Assembly: GCA_005800655.1 (NCBI GenBank)
Contig: SYEV01000068.1
Span: 1-45,134 of the forward strand
DNA from: Bacteroidota bacterium
GTDB taxonomy: Bacteria; Bacteroidota; Bacteroidia; Chitinophagales; Chitinophagaceae
Reading direction: 5' to 3'
DNA: 45,134 nt
Shown: positions 9,457-20,259 of the stretch, one piece after another
Position numbering within the stretch: position 1 is the first letter of the stretch
How the letters are laid out: each line of letters begins with the position of its first letter
Notes under the pieces: generated by a model
Seen by the model: only the letters and a program-made list of their open reading frames with translations
What the model was told of the DNA's origin: nothing
The model's database searches: none
Translations under genes and position numbers: made by a program

Positions 9457-11457
9457 TTATTTCGATGGCGTTAATTTTAATAGTACTACGCCATGATGTG
9501 GTACTGTTGCTTTAAAACTTTTTGCATTCGCACCCATATCTTTTTGTGTCCAAACATTACGGACATTGAATAGCCCTTTTAATTTTAGTTTATTAAAATC
9601 TAAAGTATAGTTTGCTGCTTGCTCATCCTCCCACCTGAAATAGGAAGCAGGTGTTTTACCAAAATCAGCAGTATTAAATATACCTACCGCATAGGCGCCA
9701 TCCTCCAATTGTTTTAACCAAACTTGTACCCCCTGCTCTTCCAAAACCAATCTTGCTGATTTACCCAATGGATCCTGATTCACTTCAATCACTTCATCAT
9801 TAGACAATAAATTTAAAGTGAAAGCATCTAATTGCTCTATAGGACAACCAATCAATATTGGACCAGCCAATAAACTAAATAAACTCACATGACTGTATTG
9901 CTCATTGGGTGTTAAACGTGTTGGATGTAATTTAGCACCCGTAGTAACATTGCCTAATATCATCATGTCTGGATCATTCCAATGACCTGGTCCGCCATAA
10001 GGGCCCCATTTATCTAATGTAAATGCGGATACGTATAAACTAAGCCAACTATCTCTAATATCTGGTCCTGTGCGCCAAGCTTCTGATATACGCGCCCAAT
10101 CTTTAACAAAACTAAATGGTGCAGAATTAGACAAACTATATATAATGTCACGTCCTGACTTTTTTAAAGCTTCAGACATTCTTTCCGCAGAACCTAATTC
10201 AATTCTCCAATCATATTTTAAATAATCAACTCCCCATTGTGCCATTTGAATGGCATCCTGCTTTTCAAAACGGTATTTACCGATATACCTATATGACCTT
10301 TTGTTATTAATGATTGAATCAGGCAGCGCACCATCTTCAAAATTGGAAGATCCACCCCCAAATCCAGCATAACTGGTAATCCACGGGGTTGAATACAATC
10401 CCAACTTAAGTCCTTTGCTATGAATTTCATCAATCATGCCTTTAAAGTCAGGAAATTTCTTATTGGGTTGTAAAGCATAATTATTGGCAGTTCTATATCC
10501 CTGCCAACCATCATCAATATTAATATAAGTCCAGCCATGTTTGCTTAAACCCATATTTACCATTGCATTCGCTGATGCAATAACTTTTTCTCTATCAATT
10601 AATCTTGCCCATGAATTCCAACCATTCCATCCAATCGGTGGTGTTAATGAAATTGTATCACCAATTTTGATAGTCAACTGCTTTTGCGCAGCACCAAATT
10701 TGTTATTTGCTTTCATAGTAACTAAATAAGTGCCCTTTTTATTTAGAACTCCAGTAATGATTCCTGTTTTGGAATCAATTGTTAAACCATTCGGCAAATG
10801 ATCCACAGAAAAAGAAATTGGGGCTTCCCCAGTTGCTACCACGGTAAATAAAAATGGACTGCCTGGTTTTGCGCCAAATATTTTAGGTGAATTAATTCTG
10901 GGTGTTTTTGCTACAGCTGGCGTAAGAATATATCTTTCCCCATCATTCGCAATGGGTTGCGGCATTTTATTTTCCAACATGGTAAATTGGGCATTCGCAA
11001 TATCAGAATAAAACTTTTGTGAAGAAGCTTCCGTTTTAACTAAAATTCCGAAACGTTTTATCCCAACTAAATTGATATTAACTTTTTTAGGCACATCCCC
11101 TACTTTCATTGCCCCTGATTCAAACAATATTTTCCTATCACCTAAAATATAGAAATGTGTTTCCGTTGCTTTATTCGCATTGTCCTCTGCTCCTACGATT
11201 GCAGAAAACTGTGTCGCATTTCCATCTAGTTGAAAAACCATTAGTCCTATTTGACTTATCCCAAGTCCTCTACTATATTTTACACCGCCTAATTGAATTG
11301 GCTCACCGCTTGCACAAGCTTTTGTTGATACCCCAGGAATACCATCAGAGAATGTGGGAATATCTAAATCATCCAACCAAATGTGATTTGTTCCTTGTGC
11401 TTGAATAGTAATAGTTGCTACTAAAAATAATAACCCTAATAATAACCTTGTTCTCAT
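9457..11457 (-). CDS. GH27 alpha-galactosidase-like with N-terminal NPCBM and putative-Ig domains
   Basis: 666 aa; GWNGWNSWARLIDREKVIASANAMVNMGLSKHGWTYINIDDGWQG and YLKYDWRIE; NPCBM-like GVKYSRGLGISQIGLMVFQLDG; Ig-like GEAPISFSVDHLPNGLTIDSKTGIITG. Confidence 0.88.
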   Translation of the reverse strand: MRTRLLLGLLFLVATITIQAQGTNHIWLDDLDIPTFSDGIPGVSTKACASGEPIQLGGVKYSRGLGISQIGLMVFQLDGNATQFSAIVGAEDNANKATETHFYILGDRKILFESGAMKVGDVPKKVNINLVGIKRFGILVKTEASSQKFYSDIANAQFTMLENKMPQPIANDGERYILTPAVAKTPRINSPKIFGAKPGSPFLFTVVATGEAPISFSVDHLPNGLTIDSKTGIITGVLNKKGTYLVTMKANNKFGAAQKQLTIKIGDTISLTPPIGWNGWNSWARLIDREKVIASANAMVNMGLSKHGWTYINIDDGWQGYRTANNYALQPNKKFPDFKGMIDEIHSKGLKLGLYSTPWITSYAGFGGGSSNFEDGALPDSIINNKRSYRYIGKYRFEKQDAIQMAQWGVDYLKYDWRIELGSAERMSEALKKSGRDIIYSLSNSAPFSFVKDWARISEAWRTGPDIRDSWLSLYVSAFTLDKWGPYGGPGHWNDPDMMILGNVTTGAKLHPTRLTPNEQYSHVSLFSLLAGPILIGCPIEQLDAFTLNLLSNDEVIEVNQDPLGKSARLVLEEQGVQVWLKQLEDGAYAVGIFNTADFGKTPASYFRWEDEQAANYTLDFNKLKLKGLFNVRNVWTQKDMGANAKSFKATVPHHGVVLLKLTPSK

Positions 11458-11465
11458 ATATTAAT

Positions 11466-13040
11466 TTATTCTTGAATTTTTATCTTTTGATTCGCAGGCG
11501 TACTTTTAATTTTTTCAAGAAGCTCCGTTAATTCTTTCACCTTTTCTGGATATTGATTATATATATTGTACTGTTCACTGATATCCGTTGCCAAATTGTA
11601 TAACTGACCCATCGGCTCCCCTGGTTTTGTCTTAATTTCAACAGGTGCAGAAAAACCACCCGACCCTAATTTTGTAATTAATTTCCAATTGTCTTTTTTG
11701 ATATTAAAATATCCTTTTGATGAGATATTGATAATTGCAGGCTGATCTTTTACAATGGTTGCTTTTCCTGTTAAAATAGGAAGTATTGAATAACTATCTG
11801 CTGTATTAAATTCAGGCGCAGTGTTACCAATTAACTCCGCACAAGTAGCCATTAAATTTGCTAAAGTAGTTGGCGCATTGCTCACAGTACCTGCTTTCAC
11901 TTTTCCAGGATAGCTTACAATAAATGGTACCCTATGACCGCCTTCAAAAGCATCCCCTTTCATTCCCCTAAATTCACCCGCAGATTTGTGATTAAATTCA
12001 GCTACAAAATTTTCTCTCCAATAAGGCCCATTATCACTTGCAAATAAAACCAAGGTATTTTTGGACATGCCTAAGCTATCAAGCACTTTCAAAATTGCGC
12101 CCACTGCATCATCTACCATCATTACATAATCACCATATTCCCCTGCTTTTGATTTGCCTTTGTATTTATCTGTCGGCATCCATGGCGTATGTGGTGCTGG
12201 CATTGGAAAGTATAAAAAATAGGGATTGGATGCATTGTGTTGCTTTTGAATAAAGCCGATTGCTTTATTGGTGAATGTGGGTAATACATTTATAAAGTCA
12301 AAGGAAGGCGACATTAAACCTGGTCTCCAAAATGGACCCGTATAGCCCGACTCTAATTTATTACCGGGCGTAAATCCTGTAGGCAATTCTGTTAATTGAT
12401 CATTCTCCAAATAACAATAAGGTGGCATATCTAATGATGCAGGTAAAATATAAGAATAATCAAAACCTTGTGACAATGGTCCTGCAGTTGGGGCTTGATC
12501 AAAATTGATTTGATTGGGATTCATTTCATCTCTGATGCCATACATGTTATCCTTGTTATATCTTGGGTTAATAGAATCCTTAAAAGCTTCTTTCAAAACC
12601 CAATCTACCCCCAAATGCCATTTACCTACTACACCAGTTTTGTAGTTTTTTGTTTTTAATAAATTGGCAATGGTTTGCTGTTGTGGATTAATCAAAGTTC
12701 TACTATACCCTCTTAACACCCCAATGGGTAAACGACTACGCCAAGGATAAGATCCAGTCATAATGGAATAACGAGAGGGTGTGCAAACAGAGGAAGTCGT
12801 ATGCGCATCCGTGAATCGCATTCCTTGTGCAGCTAATTTATCAATATTAGGCGTATTTATTTTACTTTCTGGATTGTTCACAAATACATCTCCATAGCCC
12901 AAATCATCTGCTAAAATATAAACAATATTAGGCAGGCTTGATTTATTTTGCGCATTCATTTTAACAAAGAACAAACAAATAACAAAAACAACAGCTCCAA
13001 TTTTTCGAAGTCGTTTTAAAAATATTTTTTTATTGCTCAT
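11466..13040 (-). CDS. Arylsulfatase (S1-type, Cys-type formylglycine site)
   Basis: 524 aa; N-terminal NIVYILADDLGYGD and FGly motif SSVCTPSRYSIMTGSYPWRSRL; NTLVLFASDNGPYW. Confidence 0.93.
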   Translation of the reverse strand: MSNKKIFLKRLRKIGAVVFVICLFFVKMNAQNKSSLPNIVYILADDLGYGDVFVNNPESKINTPNIDKLAAQGMRFTDAHTTSSVCTPSRYSIMTGSYPWRSRLPIGVLRGYSRTLINPQQQTIANLLKTKNYKTGVVGKWHLGVDWVLKEAFKDSINPRYNKDNMYGIRDEMNPNQINFDQAPTAGPLSQGFDYSYILPASLDMPPYCYLENDQLTELPTGFTPGNKLESGYTGPFWRPGLMSPSFDFINVLPTFTNKAIGFIQKQHNASNPYFLYFPMPAPHTPWMPTDKYKGKSKAGEYGDYVMMVDDAVGAILKVLDSLGMSKNTLVLFASDNGPYWRENFVAEFNHKSAGEFRGMKGDAFEGGHRVPFIVSYPGKVKAGTVSNAPTTLANLMATCAELIGNTAPEFNTADSYSILPILTGKATIVKDQPAIINISSKGYFNIKKDNWKLITKLGSGGFSAPVEIKTKPGEPMGQLYNLATDISEQYNIYNQYPEKVKELTELLEKIKSTPANQKIKIQE

Positions 13041-13069
13041 ATTAAAAATTTAGATGTAACAAATTCATT

Positions 13070-15457
13070 TTATTTTTTTTGAAGCGTGGAAACAGGTGCA
13101 TTTAAAGTTTCAATCCCCCATTTTGTATTCGGTGTTGCTCCCATATTTATTTCCAACAAACCTCCTTTAATTAAATCATCATGCATAATCCATGGCATGT
13201 TAAATGATTTTCCGTTCATCTGCGTTGACTGAATGTAAACGTTATTAGGCCCATTATTTTTTGTTTGAATGGTCACTTTTTTACCTGGGTAATATTTTGG
13301 ATTTAATTGTATCGTGACTTTATCAAACAACGGACTGGTCATTTCGTAGAATGGCTTTGCAGAAGTACCCCCATCAGTAGAGAACAAGCCTATTTTTAAT
13401 AAAACAGCCAAAGAACCCATTAGTCCTTGATCCTCATCCCCACTGTATCCTTTTTGTGGTGAAATACCAGCATACACAGAATCAATTAATTGTCTGGTCC
13501 AGTATTGTGTTAACCATGGCTTCCCTGCATAGTTGAATAAGAACGGAGTTTGCATACATGGTTGATTGCCATAATTAAGATATACGCGTCTGATTAATTT
13601 TTGATCTACTGGATTTTCAGATTTACCTGAAACAAAATTATGAACACGAGCTTTGGTAAAGGATTCATTAAGCTTGGTTGTAAATGCATCATTTCCACCC
13701 ATTAAATTAATTAAACCTGGAACATCATGGGGCACAAACCAAGTGTATTGTGCCGCATTCCCTTCCACCCAACCTTTTTCATAATCTAAAATATCAATCG
13801 GCTGATTCCATTCTCCTTTTTTATTTTTTGACCACATCCAACCAATTTCCTTATTAAATAAATTTTTATAATTATTTGCACGTGCACTAAATAAATCATA
13901 ATCCTGTTTTTTATTTAACACTTTGGCCATTTGCGCTAAAGCATAATCCTGATAGGCATACTCCAATGTTTGTGCAGCACCATCTTGGTGAAACCCATAT
14001 TTAATAGGTGTTAATGGATAAGGTACATACCCTAGCGCCATATATTCTTCAATGCCCCCTCCTTTAAATGTGTTGTGCTCATATCCTGCTTTACTCATCA
14101 TTCCTCCAGGAAAATGATCTTTTCTTATTCCTTCATATGCCTTATTAACATCAAACCCTTTAATCCCTTTTAAAAATGCACTGGTGATAAACGGAGTTGT
14201 AGCAGCCCCTGTCATTACATAAGTATAATTACCTCCAGATGGGCCTCTTGGTACTAAACCACCATCATCATACATCTGCAACATACAATTAATAAATTCC
14301 TCTGTAATTTCAGGATATACCAAATGCCAAAGTGTATTTAATGACCATTGCGCACCCCAGAACGAATCAGAATTATACATGTTAAATGTAGGTTTACCAT
14401 TGGCATCAAGTTTAACTTGTTTTTTCAAAGGAGCAACACCCGTGTTATCTATATAAGTGCCACTTACATCACTAACAATGCGTCTACCTTGTAAAGCATG
14501 AAATAAGTCCGTATAAAATCGTTGTTGTTGCACTTTAGTACCTCCTTCCACATCAATCCTACCCAACATCATATCCCAATTTTCTGCAGACTGCTTTACA
14601 ATTTCATCAAAATTCCAACCAGGCAATTCTGACTTTAAATTATTTTGTGCTTCTGCAACACTAACATATGAGATAGCTACTTTCATTAATCTCTTTTCTC
14701 CTTGTGTCGTATTGAACTTTACAAACACCCCAGTTTTTTCACCCTCTAAGGAACTAAGGAAAGGTATAACCACTCCCTTTTTCCAACCGCCAAATGTGGT
14801 AAATGGTTTATCAAATTCTGCAACAAAATAAACAGTAATCAGTTTTGGACGACGAATGGTAGCAGCCATCGTCACTTCGCCTTCTATGCGATGATCATTC
14901 GCTTTATTTACTTTACTTGATTGTGTTTCGGAAGAACCTAATACTGTTGTAAAATCAAATATGATATAACTGTCATCCGATTTTGGATAAGTATATCTAT
15001 GAAAACCTACCCGGTTTGTTGAAGTTAATTCTGCAGTGATTGCATAATCTTTTAGTACCACTTTGTGATAACCTGCTTTAGCAACTTCATCCGCATGCGT
15101 ATAACTTGAACCATAGGTATCAGGTCCTAAATGCCCTTTAAATATTCCAGTGGTGGGTAAAACAGGAATTCCTGACATTTCCCAACAATGTATATGACTA
15201 AAACATTTAATGGTATCCTCATTATACCGATACCCCGTATTCCAAGTGCCTCTTAAATTCATATCAGGGCTTAGGTTTACCATACCAAATGGCCTTGTAG
15301 CAGAATTGAAGTAAAAAAACCTTGAGTTAGCTGCATCCACCAATGGCGCAACCAAACTAGATTTCGCTACAACACCGTTGCTATTTTTTTGCGCAGAGGC
15401 GAATAAAAACTGAAATAATAAAATTACTAAAAGGAGGTTTGATTTTTTGATCGACAT
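13070..15457 (-). CDS. GH92 family glycoside hydrolase (alpha-mannosidase-like)
   Basis: 795 aa; TGYRYNEDTIKCFSHIHCWEMSGIPVLPTTG, SGNPC-region analogue GNQPCMQTPFLFNYAGKPWLTQYW, GYSGDEDQGLMGSLAVL. Confidence 0.9.
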   Translation of the reverse strand: MSIKKSNLLLVILLFQFLFASAQKNSNGVVAKSSLVAPLVDAANSRFFYFNSATRPFGMVNLSPDMNLRGTWNTGYRYNEDTIKCFSHIHCWEMSGIPVLPTTGIFKGHLGPDTYGSSYTHADEVAKAGYHKVVLKDYAITAELTSTNRVGFHRYTYPKSDDSYIIFDFTTVLGSSETQSSKVNKANDHRIEGEVTMAATIRRPKLITVYFVAEFDKPFTTFGGWKKGVVIPFLSSLEGEKTGVFVKFNTTQGEKRLMKVAISYVSVAEAQNNLKSELPGWNFDEIVKQSAENWDMMLGRIDVEGGTKVQQQRFYTDLFHALQGRRIVSDVSGTYIDNTGVAPLKKQVKLDANGKPTFNMYNSDSFWGAQWSLNTLWHLVYPEITEEFINCMLQMYDDGGLVPRGPSGGNYTYVMTGAATTPFITSAFLKGIKGFDVNKAYEGIRKDHFPGGMMSKAGYEHNTFKGGGIEEYMALGYVPYPLTPIKYGFHQDGAAQTLEYAYQDYALAQMAKVLNKKQDYDLFSARANNYKNLFNKEIGWMWSKNKKGEWNQPIDILDYEKGWVEGNAAQYTWFVPHDVPGLINLMGGNDAFTTKLNESFTKARVHNFVSGKSENPVDQKLIRRVYLNYGNQPCMQTPFLFNYAGKPWLTQYWTRQLIDSVYAGISPQKGYSGDEDQGLMGSLAVLLKIGLFSTDGGTSAKPFYEMTSPLFDKVTIQLNPKYYPGKKVTIQTKNNGPNNVYIQSTQMNGKSFNMPWIMHDDLIKGGLLEINMGATPNTKWGIETLNAPVSTLQKK

Positions 15458-15524
15458 AAAGTAAAATTTAACGCGTTAGTTCAAATAAATATAAAAAAAA
15501 TGCTCCAAAATGGCGAAAAAAAAA

Positions 15525-15569
15525 GAAAGGATTTGCTCATGTTTAAAATAAAACCATGAACAAATCCTT
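15525..15569 (-). terminator. Intrinsic terminator or attenuator between susD and GH92
   Basis: Minus-strand RNA AAGGATTTGTTCATG-gttttattttaaa-CATGAGCAAATCCTT: ~15-bp stem with one G-U wobble, followed by TCTTTTTTTTTCGCC. Confidence 0.75.
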
Positions 15570-15588
15570 CCAATAAATCTAACCTAAA

Positions 15589-17508
15589 TTAATAACCAGG
15601 ATTCTGTTCAATCTTAGGATTAGTAACATCGATCATTCCTTGAGGGATTGGTCTTAAGTAATGCATTGCTTTTATTTGAGCAGTACCACCTAATCCATAT
15701 TTAGTCCAAGGATTGTACTTAGTACCACGAGAAATTAAAGTTTGTGTACGCTTTAAATCATTCCAACGGAATGACTCACCCAAAAATTCTCTTGCTGATT
15801 CATCTAAAATCATGTCAATTGAAATAGTTGCAGGCGTTGCTCTATAGGAAACCACATTTGTATGTAAATCTCTAGCATCATCCGCTTTTGCAGCACGCGC
15901 AGGTGCTTTACCCGCATTCGAAGCCAACGCACGATCCAATACTACATTATAGTAAACATCGGCAGTTCCTAATTTTGCACCTGTTGCACCTTTAACGATT
16001 GCTTCTGCAGCCATTATATATAATTCAGCAGAACGGAATAAAGGCTCATTCCAAGTTCCCCAGCCATCAGAAGTTGGAAGCCCAGGTTGGAAAAATTTCC
16101 AAATCATTGGCTTACCCCAGAACATATTGTCATTTACACCAGTGGTTGCATTAATTGGCGCATATCCTTCCATTTCATTATGATTGGTTACATGATACTT
16201 TTTAGTACCACCAGCCACATTTAGTCCACGCTCACTTGCAAGTAAAATTGGATTATCCCAAGCCCTGATGACAGCAGTCGTATCTCCTTTAACAAAGTTC
16301 AAAACTGTACTCGAAGAATATGTATTATTCTTTAAAGAGATCGCAGCTGAAGTAGTTGCATAGGAAACGCTATTATAAGTTCCTTCATAACGCGCATCTA
16401 ATTTTGGATCAAACAAACGGTAAGCTGCCCAATTGACCATATGCACATTTTTCATCACACTATAAGGTGCAGCAGCACCAGCAATTTGTGCAATTCCTGA
16501 AGGTCCGCCACCCATTTGACTGTGAATATTATTACCTTGAATACCCGTTGCAGCGTCAAAGTTTAAATCGCCTTTATAAAAAGCAGGATTTTCATATTGA
16601 ACAGCAAAAATTACTTCCTTACTTGCATTTGCAGGAACTACTGAGCTCGCTAATGTAGCAGTTTCCAGATTCACATTTTTATTATGAATAGGAAATAAAG
16701 TGTTCCAATTTTTTTTCATAGGATATAAATTGGAAGCAATTAAAGCATCACAAAGCGCTAATGATTTTGTAAAATCAGCATCAGATCCTCCTAATGAATT
16801 ATTAAAATTCCAACCTCTTGTCAAGTAAACTTTTGCTTGCAAAAATTGTGCAGCTCCTTTGCTAGCTCTACCTCTTTCACTTGGCGTTACTGGTAAAACT
16901 GCAATTGCCTCATCTAAATCCTTTAATATTTGCGTGTATACTTCCTTAGCAGTTGATTTTTTTGCTTCCAAGCTTCCAGTCAACGATTCAGTCAATGGCA
17001 TTGGAATATCACCCCATTGTTGCACCGCCCAGAAATAGCTTAAAGCACGTAAAAATTTAGCCTGTCCAACTAAGTTGGCAATGACAGCTGCATCTCCACC
17101 TACTACCGCCTTCTCTCTTGAGATAGCCGCATTACATCTGTTTATTTCACGGTATAATTGATCCCAATAAGATTGTAATTCACCATCTGTTGAGTTAAAT
17201 CTGATGTCATACACATCTTTTGGGGCACCTACTTGGTTGGGTAAATTGTAAAAAATACCATAAGAACCATTTTCAGCAAAAATATCAGATCCGTTATGTG
17301 TTAATTTACGACGTTGTGTCAAATCCCTTAATAAGGGATAACATGAGTTAACTAGATTTAAATAACCACCAGGTGTGTTATAAAAATTATCTGTTGTTCT
17401 ATTGGCAGGGTTGAATTCTGTAATAAAGTTTTTATTACATCCAACCATCACCATACTTAGTAAAACTAAGCTGATTGAAAAGCGTTGGAAATTTTTTGAA
17501 ATATTCAT
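15589..17508 (-). CDS. susD: SusD/RagB family outer-membrane glycan-binding lipoprotein
   Basis: 639 aa; lipobox VMVGC; N-terminal NRTTDNFYNTPGGYLNLVNSCY; C-terminal LDESAREFLGESFRWNDLKRTQTL and YLRPIPQGMIDVTNPKIEQNPGY. Confidence 0.95.
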   Translation of the reverse strand: MNISKNFQRFSISLVLLSMVMVGCNKNFITEFNPANRTTDNFYNTPGGYLNLVNSCYPLLRDLTQRRKLTHNGSDIFAENGSYGIFYNLPNQVGAPKDVYDIRFNSTDGELQSYWDQLYREINRCNAAISREKAVVGGDAAVIANLVGQAKFLRALSYFWAVQQWGDIPMPLTESLTGSLEAKKSTAKEVYTQILKDLDEAIAVLPVTPSERGRASKGAAQFLQAKVYLTRGWNFNNSLGGSDADFTKSLALCDALIASNLYPMKKNWNTLFPIHNKNVNLETATLASSVVPANASKEVIFAVQYENPAFYKGDLNFDAATGIQGNNIHSQMGGGPSGIAQIAGAAAPYSVMKNVHMVNWAAYRLFDPKLDARYEGTYNSVSYATTSAAISLKNNTYSSSTVLNFVKGDTTAVIRAWDNPILLASERGLNVAGGTKKYHVTNHNEMEGYAPINATTGVNDNMFWGKPMIWKFFQPGLPTSDGWGTWNEPLFRSAELYIMAAEAIVKGATGAKLGTADVYYNVVLDRALASNAGKAPARAAKADDARDLHTNVVSYRATPATISIDMILDESAREFLGESFRWNDLKRTQTLISRGTKYNPWTKYGLGGTAQIKAMHYLRPIPQGMIDVTNPKIEQNPGY

Positions 17509-17542
17509 AAAATTTATTTTTTAAGTTATTATCTTATATTAT

Positions 17543-20251
17543 TTAAAAGCCTAAATTAAAACCAAATGTTACTGTAGAAGATGGAACATCATCTTGGTAA
17601 GCAGCGCCATTGTATTCAGGATCGCCACCTAAGTATTTGGTAAAATAAGCTGGGTTAATTAATTGTAGGTAAAAACGCATTTTATCAATACCCATTTTAT
17701 CTGTTTTAGCTTTAGGTAAAGTATAACCAAATGTAACATCGGCAATTCTTAAAAAGCTAGCATCTTGGTAAAAAATGGCACCTCTGAAATTCGAACCTGG
17801 GATACCCATACCCCAAATTTCATTACTTGGGTTATTTCTAGTCCAATAGTTCAAATTCAAACGAGCTCCACCACCTGCGTCTGAAATATAACTACTCATA
17901 AAACCATTCTTAAACATGGTACCATTTCTGTAATACATCATAACCGCTACATCTAAGTTTTTATAACTTACACGGTTGGTCATACCTAATGTATAATTAG
18001 GTAATTGTGAACCTACGATAACGCGGTCATCTTGACCAATAACACCTGCTGAAATTTTACCATCATTGTTTTGGTCAACGATGCGGACTTGACCTGGAAC
18101 TTGACCATATCTTTTTGCTTCAACACTATCGCCCAATTGCCAGATTCCTGCTGCTTGAAAATATAAGAAACTCTTTAAAGGATATCCTACAGCTAATGCA
18201 TTTTCAGGATTTGTTCCTCCACTCCATCCGTATTTTGCACCATTTGGTAATTCTTCTAATTTATTGACGTTTTTAGTGAAGTTCAATGAAGTAGTCCACA
18301 TTACATTTTTAGTAGTAATGTTGGTTGTGTTTACTAACATTTCGACCCCTTTATTTGACACCCTACCTACGTTCGCAATAATAGTACCAAAACCTGAAGT
18401 TGTTGGCAATGCTTGTCTCATGATCAAGTCCTTCGTAGTTCTATTATAAACCTCGATGGCTGCAGTTACTCTATTATTAAAGAACCCAACGTTTAATCCT
18501 AAGTTCAATTCCTCACTACGCTCCCAGCCTAATTGTTGGTTAGGTAAATTTCCTGGAGCTAAACCGATACCTGCATTTTGACCAAAATTATAATTGGTTC
18601 CAGCCAAAGTTGCAGAAGTTTGGTAAGGAGAAACCACTGAGTTACCCACTTGTCCAAAACTTACTCTTAATTTCAAATCAGAAAATACATTTAAGTCTTT
18701 TACAAAATTCTCATCGCCCAAACGCCATGCAAAAGCTCCTGATGGGAAAAATGCCCATTTTTTTCCTTCTGCTAATTGAGAAGCTCCATCAGAACGTCCT
18801 GTGAAAGTGAATAAATATTTATCATTAAATGTGTAGTTAATTCTACCCATATAAGATGACAATGAACGTTGGCTAAATGAACTACCTATAGAATAGGATC
18901 CTGCAGATTGCATATTATACCAAAAAGAATTGAAAGGCAAATTGGTAACAGACCCAACATTCATTTCAGTAGATGTTTTAAATGCACTTTGTAAACCAGT
19001 CACATTTAATTTACTTTTTCCTTTTTCTAAATTATACGTTAATTGGTTATCAAAAGTATATGCTGTAATGTAATCATCTTCAACAGAACCTCTTGTTAAA
19101 CCTAAATTTACCGACTTTGAATAAGTACCACGATACTCATCTTGTTTTGCATGTTGATTAGACGCAGAAATAGTTGTTTTAAAAACTAGGCCTTTTAATA
19201 AATTCAATTCGCCATAAGCACTTCCCATTTGACTAGCAACTGTTCTTGTCCAAGTGTAGTTGGCTAAACTTGAAGCTTCTAAAACCGGATTCATCGCTGT
19301 ATTACGACCCATTCTAACCGCATAGCCATTTACAGCTCCTGTGATATCATCTCTTCCAATAACTGGATCCACTAAATCTTTGTAATAAATAGTACTTGTT
19401 GGTCGCTCTCTATATGCAGTTCTAAGTGCTTCAAACGAACCAGTTGGGTTGGTTGAATAGTTCGCATATAAAGTAAAACCTACTTTTAAAAATTTAGTGA
19501 TCTTTGAATCTACTGCAGCATTCAAATTATATTTTTTATACGTTGTATTTGCTTGCATACCATCTTCCTGAATATATCCACCTGAAAAACGGTAATTTGT
19601 TCCATTGGAACCACCAGATACTGCAATGTTCGCACCCATATTTATACCTGGTTGTGTCATTGCTCCAACTAAATCAGTGGTTCTTCCGCCATTAATAATC
19701 GCCAACTCATTTACATTGAACATGGTTTCACTAACAACTGCACCATTTAAAGCTGCGTCCGTTAAAGATGATTTATAAAATTGTTGCGCATTTTGCATTG
19801 GAGGCAAATGATCTGGTGTTTTACGCCCAGAATAAAAATCAACTGTAACCCTTGGCTTACCAGTAGATCCTCTTTTTGAAGTAATGATTACAACACCATT
19901 TGCACCTCTTGAACCATATATCGCAGTTGAAGATGCATCTTTTAAGATATCAATTGTTTGAATATCAGCAGGGCTAATGTCTTGTAATTTTCCACCTACC
20001 ACTCCATCAATAACAACCAATGGCTCTGTATTCATATTTTGCGGGTTACTACTTACTAAAGTTAAGTTAGTAGCTCCATCCGCATTCGGGTTAGCAGTAA
20101 TTGTATTTTCACCACGAATTGCAATTGACCATAATTGACCAGGTTTGTTACTTAATTTAGTAACCAATACCCCTGGCACTTGACCTTGTAAAGCTTGTGT
20201 TGCATTCGATGGGTTACCTCTTGTAATTTCCTTTGCAGAAACCGTTCCCAC
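17543..20251 (-). CDS. susC: SusC/RagA TonB-dependent receptor, main part (plug and barrel), frameshifted from its N-terminus
   Basis: 902 aa; GTVSAKEITRGNPSNATQALQGQVPGVLV, ILKDASSTAIYGSRGANGVVIITSKRG; C-terminal barrel. Its nominal GTG start lies inside the conserved plug region. Confidence 0.93.
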   Translation of the reverse strand: MGTVSAKEITRGNPSNATQALQGQVPGVLVTKLSNKPGQLWSIAIRGENTITANPNADGATNLTLVSSNPQNMNTEPLVVIDGVVGGKLQDISPADIQTIDILKDASSTAIYGSRGANGVVIITSKRGSTGKPRVTVDFYSGRKTPDHLPPMQNAQQFYKSSLTDAALNGAVVSETMFNVNELAIINGGRTTDLVGAMTQPGINMGANIAVSGGSNGTNYRFSGGYIQEDGMQANTTYKKYNLNAAVDSKITKFLKVGFTLYANYSTNPTGSFEALRTAYRERPTSTIYYKDLVDPVIGRDDITGAVNGYAVRMGRNTAMNPVLEASSLANYTWTRTVASQMGSAYGELNLLKGLVFKTTISASNQHAKQDEYRGTYSKSVNLGLTRGSVEDDYITAYTFDNQLTYNLEKGKSKLNVTGLQSAFKTSTEMNVGSVTNLPFNSFWYNMQSAGSYSIGSSFSQRSLSSYMGRINYTFNDKYLFTFTGRSDGASQLAEGKKWAFFPSGAFAWRLGDENFVKDLNVFSDLKLRVSFGQVGNSVVSPYQTSATLAGTNYNFGQNAGIGLAPGNLPNQQLGWERSEELNLGLNVGFFNNRVTAAIEVYNRTTKDLIMRQALPTTSGFGTIIANVGRVSNKGVEMLVNTTNITTKNVMWTTSLNFTKNVNKLEELPNGAKYGWSGGTNPENALAVGYPLKSFLYFQAAGIWQLGDSVEAKRYGQVPGQVRIVDQNNDGKISAGVIGQDDRVIVGSQLPNYTLGMTNRVSYKNLDVAVMMYYRNGTMFKNGFMSSYISDAGGGARLNLNYWTRNNPSNEIWGMGIPGSNFRGAIFYQDASFLRIADVTFGYTLPKAKTDKMGIDKMRFYLQLINPAYFTKYLGGDPEYNGAAYQDDVPSSTVTFGFNLGF

Positions 20252-20259
20252 TGCACCAG

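Noticed and set aside
10218-10433. 71-aa minus-strand ORF inside the GH27 gene
   Set aside because: Alternate frame of a confidently coding region.
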